DNA of 64,000 bases from Bemisia tabaci (lineage: Eukaryota > Arthropoda > Insecta > Hemiptera > Aleyrodidae). The stretch is from contig NC_092794.1 in NCBI RefSeq assembly GCF_918797505.1, positions 68,609,345 through 68,673,344 of the forward strand, given 5' to 3'. Shown here piece after piece: positions 11,763 through 23,482 of this stretch. The notes under the pieces are model-generated. The model was given only the letters and a program-made list of their open reading frames with translations, did no database searches and was not told the DNA's origin. Made by a program: the position numbers and the translations under genes. Every line of letters starts with the position of its first letter. The stretch's first letter is position 1.

Positions 11763-12216
11763 GACCCCTAATTGCGTGTGAACTTGATGCGAGGGCTCTT
11801 ACCCACTGTATGCCGCCGGACAAGATTAATTCCGATGTTCCCGATGCGCGAGTAAATGAAACATCCGTCACCGACATAAACGGCGTCAATTTTTCATCCG
11901 AGAAACACCTTTTAGTCGCTATTTACTCACGATTCTCCGCCCGGCATCGGGAGGGGGTGGGGTGTTTGTTCTCGCCAGGGATCTCGTCTATTAGGTCATT
12001 GACGGTAATGTTGAGGCCGCGCCGGGGAAGGCGTCAAATGACCGGCACTTGATTATTTAAATCAATCTCACCTGGCGTTATTTCCCGATCGAAAGAGGGT
12101 CGCGCGGACGTTATGCGCCGCACACAGGGCCGGGTCAATTGGAGAGGCCGGACAACATCTGGAAACTTTGATAAGCTTATATTCTCGAAATTGTACAACA
12201 AAAAAGTTTAAGAGTG
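11763..12216. other. No gene recognised
   Basis: An open frame at 11810-12052 has no recognisable domain and no repeat match; possibly chance. Confidence 0.4.
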
Positions 12217-12445
12217 TACTGGGAAAAAAAGTCGCTCGGATCTAGAGTCAAGACTCTTAAAAACATTGACAAGAAAAAATACTCTTGACTCAATCTGATT
12301 TTTTGCTTGAATCAAAAGGAAATCCGCCTGAATCAAGAGGCTCGGCTCATCGATTCAAGAAAAAATCGGATTGAATCAAGAGTATTTTCTCTTGTCAATG
12401 TTATTAAGAGTCTGGACTCTAGATCCAGGCGACTTCTTTCTAGTG
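12217..12445. mobile_element. Family A element, copy 4, GTCGC subtype
   Basis: 229 bp with ends TACTGGGAAAA and TTTCTAGTG and TG on both sides (12215-12216, 12446-12447). Next to the ends it reads GTCGCTCGGATC and GATCCAGGCGAC, where most copies have ACACATTGGATC. The copy at 57521 shares this subtype. Confidence 0.9.
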
Positions 12446-13510
12446 TGGTTCCATTGCTTTTTTCGTGTTTATACTGTCAGATACACCTCTAGAAATTGAA
12501 TTTTTGACAAAATAAGCATATAAGAGGTGCGCCTACGTCTTTCTTGCAAAATAGATCTCCCGTTGGAGATTACGCCGACATAATCAAAATTAACAAATAA
12601 TTTTAAGTTTCTTTCGACCGGTTTCTTTCTCGGGGCGAGGGGAAAACGCTCTTTTTGACGACGGTTTCTCGGTATAGGTCAGGTCTTTGGCAACGGATTC
12701 GGACCCTTTGCTTGGACCGAGGTTGGCAGCTTACCAATTGACCAATAGGAATGTCTCTTTACGGTGGCCTTGAAGCGAAATGAAAATTTACCAGACGTAA
12801 CTGTCGGGATATGGCGTCATATCTCTTTTGAAGGTCTTTTCACGGATCAGCATCAACTTACTTTGCGCTCCCACCTTGGAAAAGCGGAATAAAGTCTTTG
12901 CTCCGGACGGCCCGTTGAGAAAGAAAATGATTGAATGGTACGATTGAATGGGCATTCTTTCATCTCAAAGAGCACTTATCTGTACAGAGAAACTATAAGA
13001 CGTCCCTAAAATAAGCTAAATAGTGATTTCTCACGGCAGGGAAAAATCAATAACTCCAACCGTTTTCCGCGATACGACGTTTTTGCGACCACGGCATACT
13101 ATTTCATCTCAGTTTTGCCTCACAGCCGAAAAATTTATATATTTTTCAAGTGACTTTGGAGCGAAATTTCCGATTTCCCAACAAAAAGCTATCTGTTCCA
13201 AGTTCTCGAAGCAAAAAACAAAAAAAAATAAAAGCTCGTCGGAATTGCCTCTCAGCCGAATAGTCGCTTTGTCTTACGTTTGCCGCGATCCAAGGATTGC
13301 CAGATTCAACATTTTGGTTGGATACATTTTTTGGGAAAGCCCTGTCAACACTCCTAACAAACGTTCACGGAACTCTGCGCAAAAGTTGAGTTCCGAAAAA
13401 TTATCTCTGTGTGGACAAGGCCTTCCATTCATAGGAAATGAACGAAAAAATTGTGAAAGATCAAACACAAATGTAGTTTAATGCTTTTAACTTCCGCCGC
13501 CGCTCAGACT
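12446..13510. other. No gene recognised
   Basis: A 152-residue frame at 13023-13481 shows no family motif and no splice or promoter context. It is AT-rich with mixed composition. Confidence 0.4.
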
Positions 13511-13717
13511 GCACTGTGTTTGGCGCAATGCGTGAAGTATTCCGACAGTCTTGTAGGCGCTAAGCGTTTCACGCTGACCGCGCTGTCTTTGGCGCAATGC
13601 GTGAAGTATTCATGCATTTTTGTAGGCACTATCCGTTTCACACTGACCGCACTGTGTTTGATGCAATGCGTGAAGTATTCGTGCAGTCTTGTAGGCGCTA
13701 ATATGTGTTACATGCCC
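13511..13717. repeat. Tandem repeat, three units of 69 bp
   Basis: Units start at 13511, 13580 and 13649 (GCACTGTGTTTGGCGCAATG and variants). Each contains GCGTGAAGTATTC, TTGTAGGCGC and CGTTTCACGCTGACCGC. The same GCGCAATGCGTGAAGTAT ... TGTAGGCGC words form the large palindrome at 62465-62538. Confidence 0.9.
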
Positions 13718-13925
13718 ACCGCCGCGCCGAGGGCTTCTCCTTGTCATCTCAAGTCCTCGTCATCATTTCTCTCTAAGTCGCGCCGTTCCAGGCCAAATTG
13801 CGTGTATGGTTTCTCTCCTAACTCGACTAATTAAAGGTGCTGTCTCTTGTATCACTGAAAGACGACAAAATTAGAAATTACTATACTCTCAGGAAATAAG
13901 AGATTTTGTTACCTTTTCTCGTTTG

Positions 13926-14280
13926 TAATTTTTTTTCTAAATTCGACTTTTTTTAGACCTACATTTAAAACAATTGCAAAATTTGCCGCCCCTAGATTTG
14001 CCGCCATGGGCCGCGGCCCATGTGGCCATCCCTTAATCCGGCCCTGGATGGAAGAGATTTCCAGATGAGAGAAAACATCGACTAGACGTAGCTATAGATC
14101 CGGGCGAGATGTAATTTTTTTCTAAATTCGATTTTTTTTACCTACATTTAAAAAAATTGCAAAATTTGCCGCCATGGGCCGCGGCCAATGCGGCCATCCC
14201 CTTAATCCGGCCCTGGATGGAAGCGATTTCCAAATGAGAGAAAACATTGACTAGACGCAGCTATAGATGCGGGCGAGATA
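13926..14280. repeat. Direct tandem duplication, 185-bp unit
   Basis: Units begin at 13926 and 14111 with GTAATTTTTTTCTAAATTCG. Both carry CAAAATTTGCCGCC, CATGGGCCGCGGCC, CTTAATCCGGCCCTGGATGG and GCTATAGAT...GGGCGAGAT. The second unit lacks about 16 bases around the first CCTAGATTTGCC. Confidence 0.85.
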
Positions 14281-14897
14281 GGCGAAAAACATAGGCACGA
14301 CGCGACGGCGAGGTCTATATTTTCACATCCGCGGCCTCGGACAGGAAGCTTCGTCTGGCGAAGACCCCACCGGCGGCGAAAGACGAAATCCTCACTGCCG
14401 TCTCCTCGCGTCGCGTCGGGCCCGAAAGCGACCTCGCGGAAACGTTGATTGATTTCGCAGGTTAACAATGTCTTCAATGCGAATCGGGGATCGGGGACAG
14501 GATCCGCGGCGGCATCCGCCTCCGGATCGAGCGTCCGCGCGACAGCACGGAATCTTTTTCTCCATCTTCGATTCCCGTCCTGCCAAACTCGTCGCCGGCC
14601 CATTCTCATTTCGTCCTCTAATAAGCTCGCGGCGACGTCACGTCACGTGTGCCGCCTGCCGGGGCCGAGGTGACACGACAATGCGCTGGATTTTGGCGTG
14701 AATTTGTTCGGCGAGCACGGGACACGCGGGAACACAACACGGCATAGAGACGTTGAGGAAGGCACGGCCGCCGGCGTCCGCATTATCGCCGCGCCGCGTA
14801 GTTAGCGCGCCCGCCGCTGCAGCGCCACCGACCGGGCTGAGGCCCGACGCACACCGGGCCCGGACTCGGAGGAGAAGGCTCACTTGGATTGCATTTA
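14281..14897. other. GC-rich stretch without recognised gene
   Basis: High GC with overlapping frames on both strands (14202-14998). The frames have no common phase or recognisable motifs, as expected from composition. Confidence 0.4.
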
Positions 14898-15363
14898 CAC
14901 TGAAAAAAATGGTATGCTGTTTTAGCACCTAGGATGTCAGAAATGTGTCTGGTGATCCCAAGATGCTGCCTTGACTGCCCACGTAGTTGACTTTGCATTC
15001 ATAGGATGTAAAGTTAACTGCGAGGGCAGTAAAGGCAGCGTCTTCCGATCACCAGACACATTTTTGACATCCTAGGTGCTAAAACAGCATATCGACGATG
15101 AAAGTCGGCAATCACATAACTCGGTTTGCGACGTTGCAGACTTCCTGTCATACTTTAATTTTTAAACGGAAAACTACTCAACGGTGATTATTTAAAACTT
15201 CCGTGATTTTTCTTCTATGTGCGGGGAAAATTCTGCAAAAACTTCAAGGAATCATGTCCATCTGTTCTCCTTTAAAAAAATAACATAGTTGCGGAGACTT
15301 TTAGACACCGCAAACGAGTTATGTGATTGCCGACTTGCACCGTCGATATTATTTTTTTCAGTG
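14898..15363. mobile_element. Family F composite fold-back element
   Basis: The termini are CACTGAAAAAAAT and ATTTTTTTCAGTG, flanked by TA on both sides. Inside are two adjacent hairpins. The first (about 14911-15092) has arms TGCTGTTTTAGCACCTAGGA and TCCTAGGTGCTAAAACAGCA. The second (about 15092-15350) has arms GTCGGCAATCACATAACTCG and CGAGTTATGTGATTGCCGAC. The second hairpin alone recurs at 43043-43300, and its right end at 55573-55623. The first hairpin therefore looks like an insertion near the left terminus. Confidence 0.85.
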
Positions 15364-16137
15364 TAGCAAAAAGGAACCTGTTTTAAGTATAAGTGCAAAA
15401 TTACACTGTTATTTCATGTCTAATCTTATATTTTGGTAAAGAAATTGTATATATAATTCCTCCCGGAAGTTTACATTGAAAAAACGTTTGAAAAAAAAAT
15501 TGAGTGAGAGAAAACCAGTGTTCCTGGTAGAGTATTGCTACGAGTATACGAGTATTGCTACTAATCACGATGTTATGTTGCTCTGTTGAAATTTTGCTTA
15601 AAAAATAAGATGGACGAATAAAAAATTTCCAAGTTTAACTTGACAGTGAGAAAATAACAGTTTTTGAGCAAGTTACTTCACACTTCCAACTCATAGAAAA
15701 CCCCGAGTCGGTACTCGAGTCAAATCGAAAACTCGGCATATTAAAGGTCTCGCTGTGCACTGAATTGTTTTTTGACAAGCTTAAAGGAACATTTCATCAG
15801 AAAAGTTAAAAAAATATGCGGGAACCCGATTTTTCAGTCCGATGATGTGAAAAAAACAGGAAACTTAACTGAACATTTTTTAAAGCGGGAAATAAAACTG
15901 ATGTAGCGACGACTGACGAACAAAAACTAAGCTACTTGTGTCAAATATCGATTAAAATTACTCCGACGATGGGATTTTTTGAGTCATAATGAGAGTTTTC
16001 GTTCTCGAGAGATTCTCTGAAAACGCTTCTCTTTAGCGTGAGAGCCCGTCAAAGCTGTAGATTATTTCCTGAAATGTGTTCTTAATAACTCCATGTTAAC
16101 GCGTCGAATATTTTAGTAGAAACAGGCTTTCAGTAAT
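15364..16137. other. No feature recognised
   Basis: AT-rich unannotated DNA. A short direct echo (GAGTATTGCTACGAGTATACGAGTATTGCTAC region, 15531-15562) is noted. Confidence 0.4.
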
Positions 16138-16302
16138 AGTTTCTAGCGTACTTATAATTTTTTGTGGTTTGAATGTATACAAGACCTTCAAATGTGCATT
16201 CAAAAACTTACAAAAATTATAAATGCAGAGACCATGCCTACTTACATTCAATGAAAGCTCCGACATTTGAAACCACGAAAAATGAGAAGTACGCTAAAAA
16301 CT
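16138..16302. mobile_element. Fold-back of 165 bp
   Basis: The left arm AGTTTCTAGCGTACTTATAA is mirrored by GAGAAGTACGCTAAAAACT at the right. TTGTGGTTTGAATGT pairs with ACATTTGAAACCACGA. AT stands on both sides (16136-16137 and 16303-16304, within AAT/ATA), a possible 2-bp duplication. Single copy here. Confidence 0.65.
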
Positions 16303-16708
16303 ATAACCAGACTTTAGTTTTTACTGCCATCTTACGCTACGAGAAAGCGTTATTAGGAGCAAACTTTCAGGAAAAACACAAAATTTGACGCTCTCTGGAG
16401 CTGAAAAACGCGTATTCCGAGAAACATCTTCGTGGACCAGTGAAGTCTAACTTTGACCCCAAACATCGGTCCCCAATGCATTAACTTCCTGACGCCCTGT
16501 ATATCGTCTCTGCTAGAAAGTCTCTTTAATATGAAATTGAGTCCCCACGAGCGGCGCTCATAGAGGTTAGACAAGACGTGAAGACTGCGAAAGCTTATTT
16601 CTCCGTCAATACGAGACGTATTTTAATTAAGGTTTCATTGGTTTCCTCCTTTAGTTTCATTGAAAAAGTGCCCCTTAAAATATACAGGGTGACGAAATAA
16701 ACATCATA

Positions 16709-17077
16709 CCCAGATAAGATAGAAATATTTAGCCAATATTTAAACAATATTGTTTTGATATCTATGCAAACATTGGACCAATATTGGTTAAAATTGAGCC
16801 AATGTTAAAAGCGTACACTATATTTCCTTTTGGCATAAATACTGTGCCAAGACTTAAAAATACTGTGAAATACTGTGTCAATACTGTGAAAATATTTTTA
16901 TAATATTTTGGGTAAACATATTATTTTTAAAAATACTAAATAATGATTCTTTAGATATTTTTTAAAAAAAATATTTTTGATAAAAATATTATCAAAATAT
17001 TGTCAGTATTGTGTAAAAATTGCGACAATACTGACAATATTTGCCCAATATTGTAAAAATATTATGTCTAATCTGGG
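16709..17077. mobile_element. AT-rich element with CCCAGAT inverted ends
   Basis: Ends are CCCAGATAAGATAGAAATATT and the mirrored AATATTATGTCTAATCTGGG, each bordered by TA. The interior is almost entirely variants of CAATATTG, AATACTGTG and AAAATATT, direct and inverted. A TA-flanked short non-autonomous DNA element is the likely nature. Confidence 0.7.
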
Positions 17078-18113
17078 TAATTTGTGATTTCAGTCAAAAA
17101 TGTCATGTCCGATTTCTCCCGAAGGCCCGTTCCACTGTGCGGCGCGGTGACTTGAGCCGGTGCTGTTACCACCTTCCACATATAATTACTCGAATTAAAC
17201 GATCGAGGGGGAGGGGGGCATCGCGCGCGGAGGAGGGCGGGGGATGCTCAACCGTTTTCCCACCTTCCTCGATCATTATCAGTTGAACTACGACTTAGCC
17301 TGATAATAGCGATAATGGAGATAATGATAAAAGAAATGTTGATTTATTGTCCGTTTTCTCTGCTTCGTAGCCGCTCGTATATTTTCATCTTTAACAGACA
17401 CCCCGTGCCCCCGCCCTCTCAGCGCGGCTATGCTGATTATCAGGCAGTATTCGCCACGAGAGAGAGGCGCAGGCGACTCGCCAGCTCAAATACCTCGTCT
17501 TGGGATGAGTAGAAAATAATTGAGGGGCTGGCAACACCAACTGGGTTAAGTATGACAGAATGAGGCTTTTCCCGGGGTTAGAATGTCGACTGAAAAAAGG
17601 AACGCGAAAAAAGCCCGACGCGGTGCGAAAAACTTGCTGCCACGATGGACCTTTGGACAGGGGAAGAATTAAAACACCAAAGGCTATGTTTTTCCGTTAA
17701 AATTTCATGTAGAGGACGATAACCTTACTAAAATATCCTAAAACAACTCTTAAGGGCCGTGTCCATATCGTCGTTCCTTGAACAGCGATCCTTTACTTTA
17801 AAGACCCCATATAATTGGTTAAAACAGAGGTTGAGAGAGGAATAAGGAGATGCTTAACACCGCACCATAAAGAAGACAGATTTAACGAATCTCGCGATTT
17901 AAATTCAACGGGTACATAATTTTGAGGATGGACCCTGACATGAGATGACAAAACTTTTCCTCTGTTAACAATAAAAAGTACGAGAAAAAGTTATCCTGAT
18001 TTCAACAGACTTTTAGGTAGGCTTAATATTGGCAAAACCTGCAAAATGTTTCATGTGAATACATGGTACCAGCCAGCACACTCTCAAGTACTTGTAGTGA
18101 AATCAGGTACTAA
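17078..18113. other. No gene recognised
   Basis: Local GC-rich patch at 17196-17245, otherwise AT-rich. Short frames have no recognisable motif. Confidence 0.4.
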
Positions 18114-18193
18114 ATAAGTTGGGTCACGCAACTAAACTAACTCCCTGGCAAAGCGTAGGGTATCACTGAGGTTTGAAGGCGCTTTGAGCCGAG
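18114..18193. repeat. Decayed fragment of family E
   Basis: GTTGGGTCACGCAACTAAAC through GAAGGCGCTTTGAGCCGAG matches the inner right arm of the 2054-2593 fold-back (near 2337-2410), with many substitutions. Confidence 0.65.
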
Positions 18194-18998
18194 GGAATGG
18201 GTCGTGCTAAGGAAATGCCAATGAATCGATGCGAATAATTGCGACTTGATGAGTTTGAAATCTGACAATTCCACGGCTGCCACAGAAATATAATTACGCG
18301 AGATGGATTTTTGTTCGAATATAAAATCGCCGATCTGATGTCATTCATTAGCGGTGCGAAACTTGCATTTTTTTCAACAAATGAAAAAACCGGAGGAAAT
18401 GGATTTCTTAAATCGATTATACCAATTTTTCTGAGCAAATCCGTTTTACTTAGGGCCATGTAGTTAGCATATTAGGCAGATTACCATTAAGTATGTCACA
18501 TGACGACTATGGATGGGGTTGAGAGGAAAAAGAACTCCATTTAGATATGCAAAGCTTTCACGAAAAGTGACACCGCTAAAGGCGCGCGAGGAGAGACTTA
18601 ATTCGACACTGCACTAAAAGGGCGTAACTAAGGTATACTTATAACTTTATGCTTTCTAGGGCGCGCATGAAAATGGAGATACGTTCTTAAGTTAGACGAG
18701 CGACGAATTATGTTGAAACACATTTTTACAGCTACTTCGCACTCTTGTTTTCCCTGTGCATAATTTCAGCACTTAGGTACATTGCTATTTTCCAGGCGGA
18801 GGAGCGTAGCTTCATTCCATGGTTGCGAAATCAACTGGAAAAATTCAAATTTTTAGAGGAACGTAACTCTGCAATTTTGCCGATATTTGCTGCGTACTCA
18901 CAGAGTGACAATTTCCTTGGATTCAAAATTCCCTGGCGTTTTCTTAACTTTTCAGCGCTTTTAATCATGAAATTTCCTGACTTTTCAACGGTTTTTAG
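18194..18998. other. No gene recognised
   Basis: From about 18880, TTCCCTGG, TTTCCTGAC and TTTCAGC words suggest a degraded neighbour of the following family J repeat. Confidence 0.4.
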
Positions 18999-19294
18999 AG
19001 TGTCTACTAAAACAGGCAGGCCAAAAATCAGTCCTTTACAGTACTTTTTCAGTACATTCCGAAGAAATTTAGTACCTCCTCAACAGTAAAATTCAGTACT
19101 TTTTCAGTACCTACATCTGACGAAATTCGATGAATTTCAAACATTTGAATTTCTCGCTCGAATTGCGACAAGAATAACAAAAATTTCGGACCTCCTTGCG
19201 GAATTTCAGCACTGTTTCAGTACTTCCGGACCGCCCTTAAAAAATCAGTACAATTTCCGGACTTTCCAGAAATTCCGGACTTCTAGACACCCTG
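18999..19294 (+). repeat. Family J dispersed repeat, copy 1
   Basis: Runs from AGTGTCTACTAAAACAGGCA to TTCTAGACACCCTGG. It contains AATCAGT...CAGTACTTTTTCAGTAC words, GACGAAATTCGATGAATTTC and TTTCCGGACTTTCCAGAAAT. About 90% identical by eye to copy 2 at 32708-32994. AGTGTCTA at one end and TAGACACC at the other are inverted. Confidence 0.85.
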
Positions 19295-20040
19295 GTTTTT
19301 TCCCCCTTGTATGATTTCTCGGTAAAAAATATTTTCACGAGGAATTGCGGCGTGAAGTATCTTTTAAAGAAAGTGCAACTTTCTCGCCGGAGGAAAAGAT
19401 TTTAGCGTCCCGCAACAAGAATCCTCAATTGTCCCGTAACTTCTCAGGGTGGGTCAGGTTTCTTCGACTTTTCAAGGTTTCCTCGGACATTTCAAAAGAG
19501 TCAAAGGACAAGACGTGAAAACACCGCACAATATTTCAAAGTCAAACTCAATTCACGATTAAAATTTTGCAACGTTGTAACGTAGTTACGCTCTTCCTGC
19601 TAGGAAACGCGGATATGAATGAAAGCTCCGATTATTGGGGATCGGGTAACCTAGCGGGTGCAATCGATACGGCTTGCACGATTTTATTTAGGATGCCCGG
19701 GTGGATAGCCTTTAATTATAAGTAGTCGTATCCGCGATAATCTGTCCGCAGTCGCTCGATTGAAATTCAAGGCTCATGGAAAACTTGCGAACATTTTTGA
19801 CGTATTAAAATTCCTGCCGTGAGTCCATGGTTTCGTTTTTACGAGCGAAAAGGCGATTTGAATCACACGTTGAATATTCTCACCACGACCTGGACGGTCG
19901 GTGCCACCACGACGCCAAACTGCATCAGGTGGCGATTCTCGCAGGTTGGTAGCACTGGGTATCGCCCGTTTGAATATATAGAAAACAATCGATATCCGGT
20001 TCCACGTGGAATCGATTATTTATACTAAAGTCAGAGACTT
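19295..20040. other. No gene recognised
   Basis: Contains a small palindrome with AATCGATATCCGGTTCCACG at 19987-20020, mirrored around the centre CCACGTGG. Confidence 0.4.
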
Positions 20041-20240
20041 AAGACCCTCCATCGGTATCTTGGCAACGGTGGAAGTTTTCACGTCCAAGACTCCAACATT
20101 CAACACTGCTCATCTACCTACTAGGTGGATGTTGAACAACGTGTTTGGTAGTTCGTTTCGCAAGCATACCGAAGTTTGGCAAACTTTTTTCGCTCATTAC
20201 GTCACCCGAAGCTCATCATCCATCTGGTGGCTATTGTTCC
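20041..20240 (+). repeat. Family N dispersed repeat, copy 1
   Basis: Shares an ordered series of words with 28950-29145: CCAT(C/T)GGTATCTTGG, GGTGGAAG, ACTCCAA, CCTACCTACT, GGTGGAT, AACAACGT, ACCGAAG, CGCTCATTACGTCACC and CATCATC. Overall similarity is moderate, so both copies are old. Origin unknown. Confidence 0.65.
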
Positions 20241-20351
20241 CTTATAATTGTCCATAAGGAAGTGTTGAGTACCCAAAAGTATTAGTTTCATCCTGTCGAC
20301 AAGAGGTCAGTAAAGGGTATCTTGTCTGGCTTAAGTACCTGGATATAGATC

Positions 20352-20622
20352 GAGTGGATCTCTGAAGTTTTCGGATTGAGCATGTGTACACTTTAGGTCC
20401 AGCTGCTGAGGTTTGGATCATACATCTGAAACTTCAGTTCTTACATCTGAAGTTCTTCGGATGTGAAAACCAAAGTACTTCAGATGTAAGAACTCAAGTT
20501 TCAGATGTGTGATCCAAACCTCGACAGCTAGATCTAAAGTGTTCAGATGCTCAATCTGAGAACTTCAGAGATCCATATGACCTAAACTTCGGGTCCCACG
20601 CGCGAGGTTTTTTTTCTCCGTG
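20352..20622. mobile_element. Family D fold-back, copy 2 (left end damaged)
   Basis: Starts near GTGGATCTCTGAAGTTTTCG and ends TTTTTTTTCTCCGTG. The central arms ACTTCAG...TCTTACATCTGAAG and the GATGTAAGAACT mirror are clear. The left terminus is missing, as in copy 1. Confidence 0.8.
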
Positions 20623-21381
20623 CAGTTGAGTGCCTCTTGTCTCTGCGGCAATAAGAGTTTCGTCCATTTAAACGTGTGTAAAACAATCGATTCATCCAGC
20701 AGGAGACTGCGTCGACTGTTCATAATGGACGTAAACGGAGGGAAAACAGCGTTACCACTCGCCGTGGCGCCAGAAGCCGCGGGGTATGCGCCGCTCGGAA
20801 GCTCCGCGTTGTAATTATCATTCAGAAATAGAAGCTAGTCGCGCATCGCAACCCCCCACCCACAGGTCTCCGGAGCAGTATCCAACAACCCCCCCCCCCC
20901 CTCCCCGCGGCTATATTCTATATTTATTAATAACTGTATAGAGCCGAGCGTCGGTTGCGACGATCCGGTGGCGTCGGAGCGGGAGCCTAATTTATCGGTC
21001 TTTTCATTAGTCTTTAACAAGAAGCTGAAACATCGACACAACACTCGCTGGCCCCACTTTTACTTTCTTCCCGCTCGGGCAGGGCCCGGGCTGCAGCGAG
21101 CCGGGAGCGCGGGATGCCGGCTCGCCGCTGGCAACACTGTTTTACTCCATTTAAATCCATTAAAAGGATCGTATGGATCATTTTCGATAGTGGTTCGATG
21201 TATCGTTTGGTTCAAAACAATAGAGCATGACCTCAAACAAAATTTTCAGGATTTCAGTCGGAAAAGCTGAAAATGAGAAATTTCCTGACAATTTCACTTT
21301 GCATTGGCATTTGATACTCAAAAGAATAAAAAATCTGTTACAAAAGACCCCTTCCCTCCGATTTCTAAATTGACTTTTGAA
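20623..21381. other. No gene recognised
   Basis: C-run at 20889-20902 and GC-rich patch near 21080-21120. No coding or repeat match was seen. Confidence 0.4.
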
Positions 21382-21513
21382 GGTATGTTTATGTTTTGAA
21401 CCAATCGATATCGATACAATCTCACCTGTTTGATGTATCGAATACGATCTATTCGGAACATCATACAGGTGAGACTGCATCCATGTGGATTGGTTCAATG
21501 TGTAAACATAGCC
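21382..21513. repeat. Fold-back with duplicated right end
   Basis: TATGTTTATGTTTTGAACCA ... CAGGTGAGACTGCA is mirrored by the right arm, which ends GATTGGTTCAATGTGTAAAC. The right end (from about 21478) is repeated directly after family A copy 5 at 21746-21784 as ATCGATGTGGATTGCTTCAA and following bases. A 40-bp direct repeat therefore flanks that insertion. Confidence 0.7.
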
Positions 21514-21516
21514 TCA

Positions 21517-21745
21517 CATTGGGAAAAAAAAACACATTGGATCTAGAGTCTAGACTCTTGAAAACATTGACAAGAAAAAATATTCTTGTTTTAATCGGAT
21601 TTAAGCTTAAATCAAAAGGAAATCCGCTCAAATTAAGAGGCTCGGTTCTTGATTTAAGCAAAAATCCGATTGAATCAAGAGTATTTTCTATTGTCGATGT
21701 TTTCAAGAGTCTGGACTCTAGATCCAATGTGTTTCTTTTCCAGTG
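21517..21745. mobile_element. Family A element, copy 5
   Basis: 229 bp with ends CATTGGGAAAA and TTTTCCAGTG and CA on both sides (21515-21516, 21746-21747). Internal arms match the family closely. Confidence 0.92.
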
Positions 21746-21785
21746 CATCGATGTGGATTGCTTCAATATGCAAACATAGCCTCAG

Positions 21786-22381
21786 AAGTCAATTGAGTAA
21801 TCTGAACCCTACAGCGTGATATTATTCTGTAGAGTTCTTAAAAAATTATCATAAAATCCTAAATATCAATCATAATCATCCTTAATAATTAATCATTCAA
21901 TATTATCAATTGATCGATCGACTATCGAATCGCTCTCCAAGAAGCTATGAAACCACAATACAGGGAGAATAGGGACACTATAAGATCAATTTCTGATTGA
22001 CTCAGCGGTGTTAGGCATCACTGAGCTATCGGGGATCCAAAAAATGACGAACAGAACATGCAAATTAATCAAAACAACCGCGAATAATTGTATCACCGAG
22101 GTACCGAGGACTTCGGTGAATAACACACTTGAATTACACAGTTCGATATTTGTTTCACTTTTGAAACCTAATATTCATACAAATATGTATGTATGTGCGA
22201 AACCAACTTTAACAAAGAATTTCAAGTATTTCCGACCATGAAACCTGCTCGGTCGCGTGAAATGGGAGAGCCCCCTTTGGAAGGGGGTAAAAGGCTCCCT
22301 CATTTCCCGAATTCCACCGTGATTTTCAGAGCACCGCGCGATTTCAACGCTATTGCGAGCTGACGAATCTAATTTTTAGAA
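21786..22381. other. No gene recognised
   Basis: AT-rich DNA. Open frames here have no known motif. Confidence 0.4.
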
Positions 22382-22583
22382 CCATGAAAAATAAAGTTAC
22401 GGGCAATACAAACATACCATCCGTTCCGGACTTAGAGACCGAAAGTTCCGGGTGTCGAGGCCGTGGCTTCGATTGCTCCAGGTGCTACGCCCGGCACTTC
22501 TGGTCTGTAAGCCCGGAACGCGGACGGTGTGTCCATGTAGTCCGTAAGTACGGCTTCCATGGACAGAGTTTTTGTTTCCAGTG
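22382..22583. mobile_element. Family L fold-back, intact copy
   Basis: A palindrome of about 200 bp. The left part is GTTACGGGC...GTTCCGGACTTAGAGACCGA. The right part, TCTGGTCTGTAAGCCCGGAAC ... GTCCGTAAGTAC, mirrors it. The right terminus is GTTTCCAGTG, like family A and F ends. The middle, with CTTCGATTGCTCCAGGTGCT, is uninterrupted, so it serves as an empty-site reference for the two interrupted L copies at 29.5 and 30.4 kb. Confidence 0.8.
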
Positions 22584-23482
22584 AACCATCCCATTTTTCG
22601 CGCGATCATGATGGCGTGATCAGGAAGAGTCTGGACCCCTGTAAAAGAGAATTGCAGGGGGAAACTGGCAACATTCGAGAATCGCAACACGTAACTTGTG
22701 CGAAGAGGACTCCGAGATTTACACCCTACCTCCGTTACGGGCCGGCAGGAGTGCGAATAGTGCGTTTGACCACTGAACCGGGCACGGAACACCAGTTGTC
22801 GTTGAGCACCAACAACCACTGGGCACTCGGCGCTGAACACCAGTTGTCGTTGGACCCCCGATGGCGGGCAAGCTGACTAATTTGCCTCCGGCCTGGGCCC
22901 CCAGTGGCCGAGTGCCCAAGTGGCAACCAGCCTCGTCGTCAGCTCGGAACCCAAGTGGCATACACGCCTTCATCACGAAACTTCGATTAATCCATCGTCA
23001 TAACAAAGACATGTGGAAAATTTGACATCTCAACACCCGAACACTGTGCCGGTGCTGGTAATTTTCCATGTGGAGGAGGGTTAAAAATGGTGGAATAACT
23101 CTCAAGTGAGGTTGATGATGACAAAGGGCATGCAGCCCTGCAGCATGACAAAAAGTATAATGGAACGAAAACAAAGCCAAAAATAGGAGTAAAAAAATAA
23201 GGAAAGAGCCAAAAACGTTTCAGTCGATGACTCGAACCATTATCAAGCGGAAATACAGGATTTTTTTTTTTTTTTTTAAATAAAAATCAATTGAAACTGA
23301 TAGACAAGGCCAGAGAGCAAGCTACCTACGGGCTTCAATTCATTTAAAACAAAAAAAAATTATCGTATTCTCGATTGGTCTGAGTACTCGACACGAAGGC
23401 CATGAGTTCTTGCGTTGTTTTAATCTTGTTTCCCATATTTTTAAGCTTTGTGTGCATTCTATTATAAATTAAGGTACATTAT
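22584..23482. other. No gene recognised; small local repeats
   Basis: ACACCAGTTGTCGTTG occurs twice (about 22789 and 22838). AGTGGC and CACTGGGC words form a weak mirror between 22820 and 22930. T-run at 23261-23277. Confidence 0.45.

Noticed and set aside
13511..13717. Repetitive peptide-coding exon (frame 13481-13834)
   Set aside because: 69 is divisible by three, so the frame stays open through the repeat. The same words appear in a non-coding palindrome at 62.5 kb.
22397..22976. Several Cys/Gly-rich frames
   Set aside because: They translate the family L fold-back and local repeats in conflicting frames.
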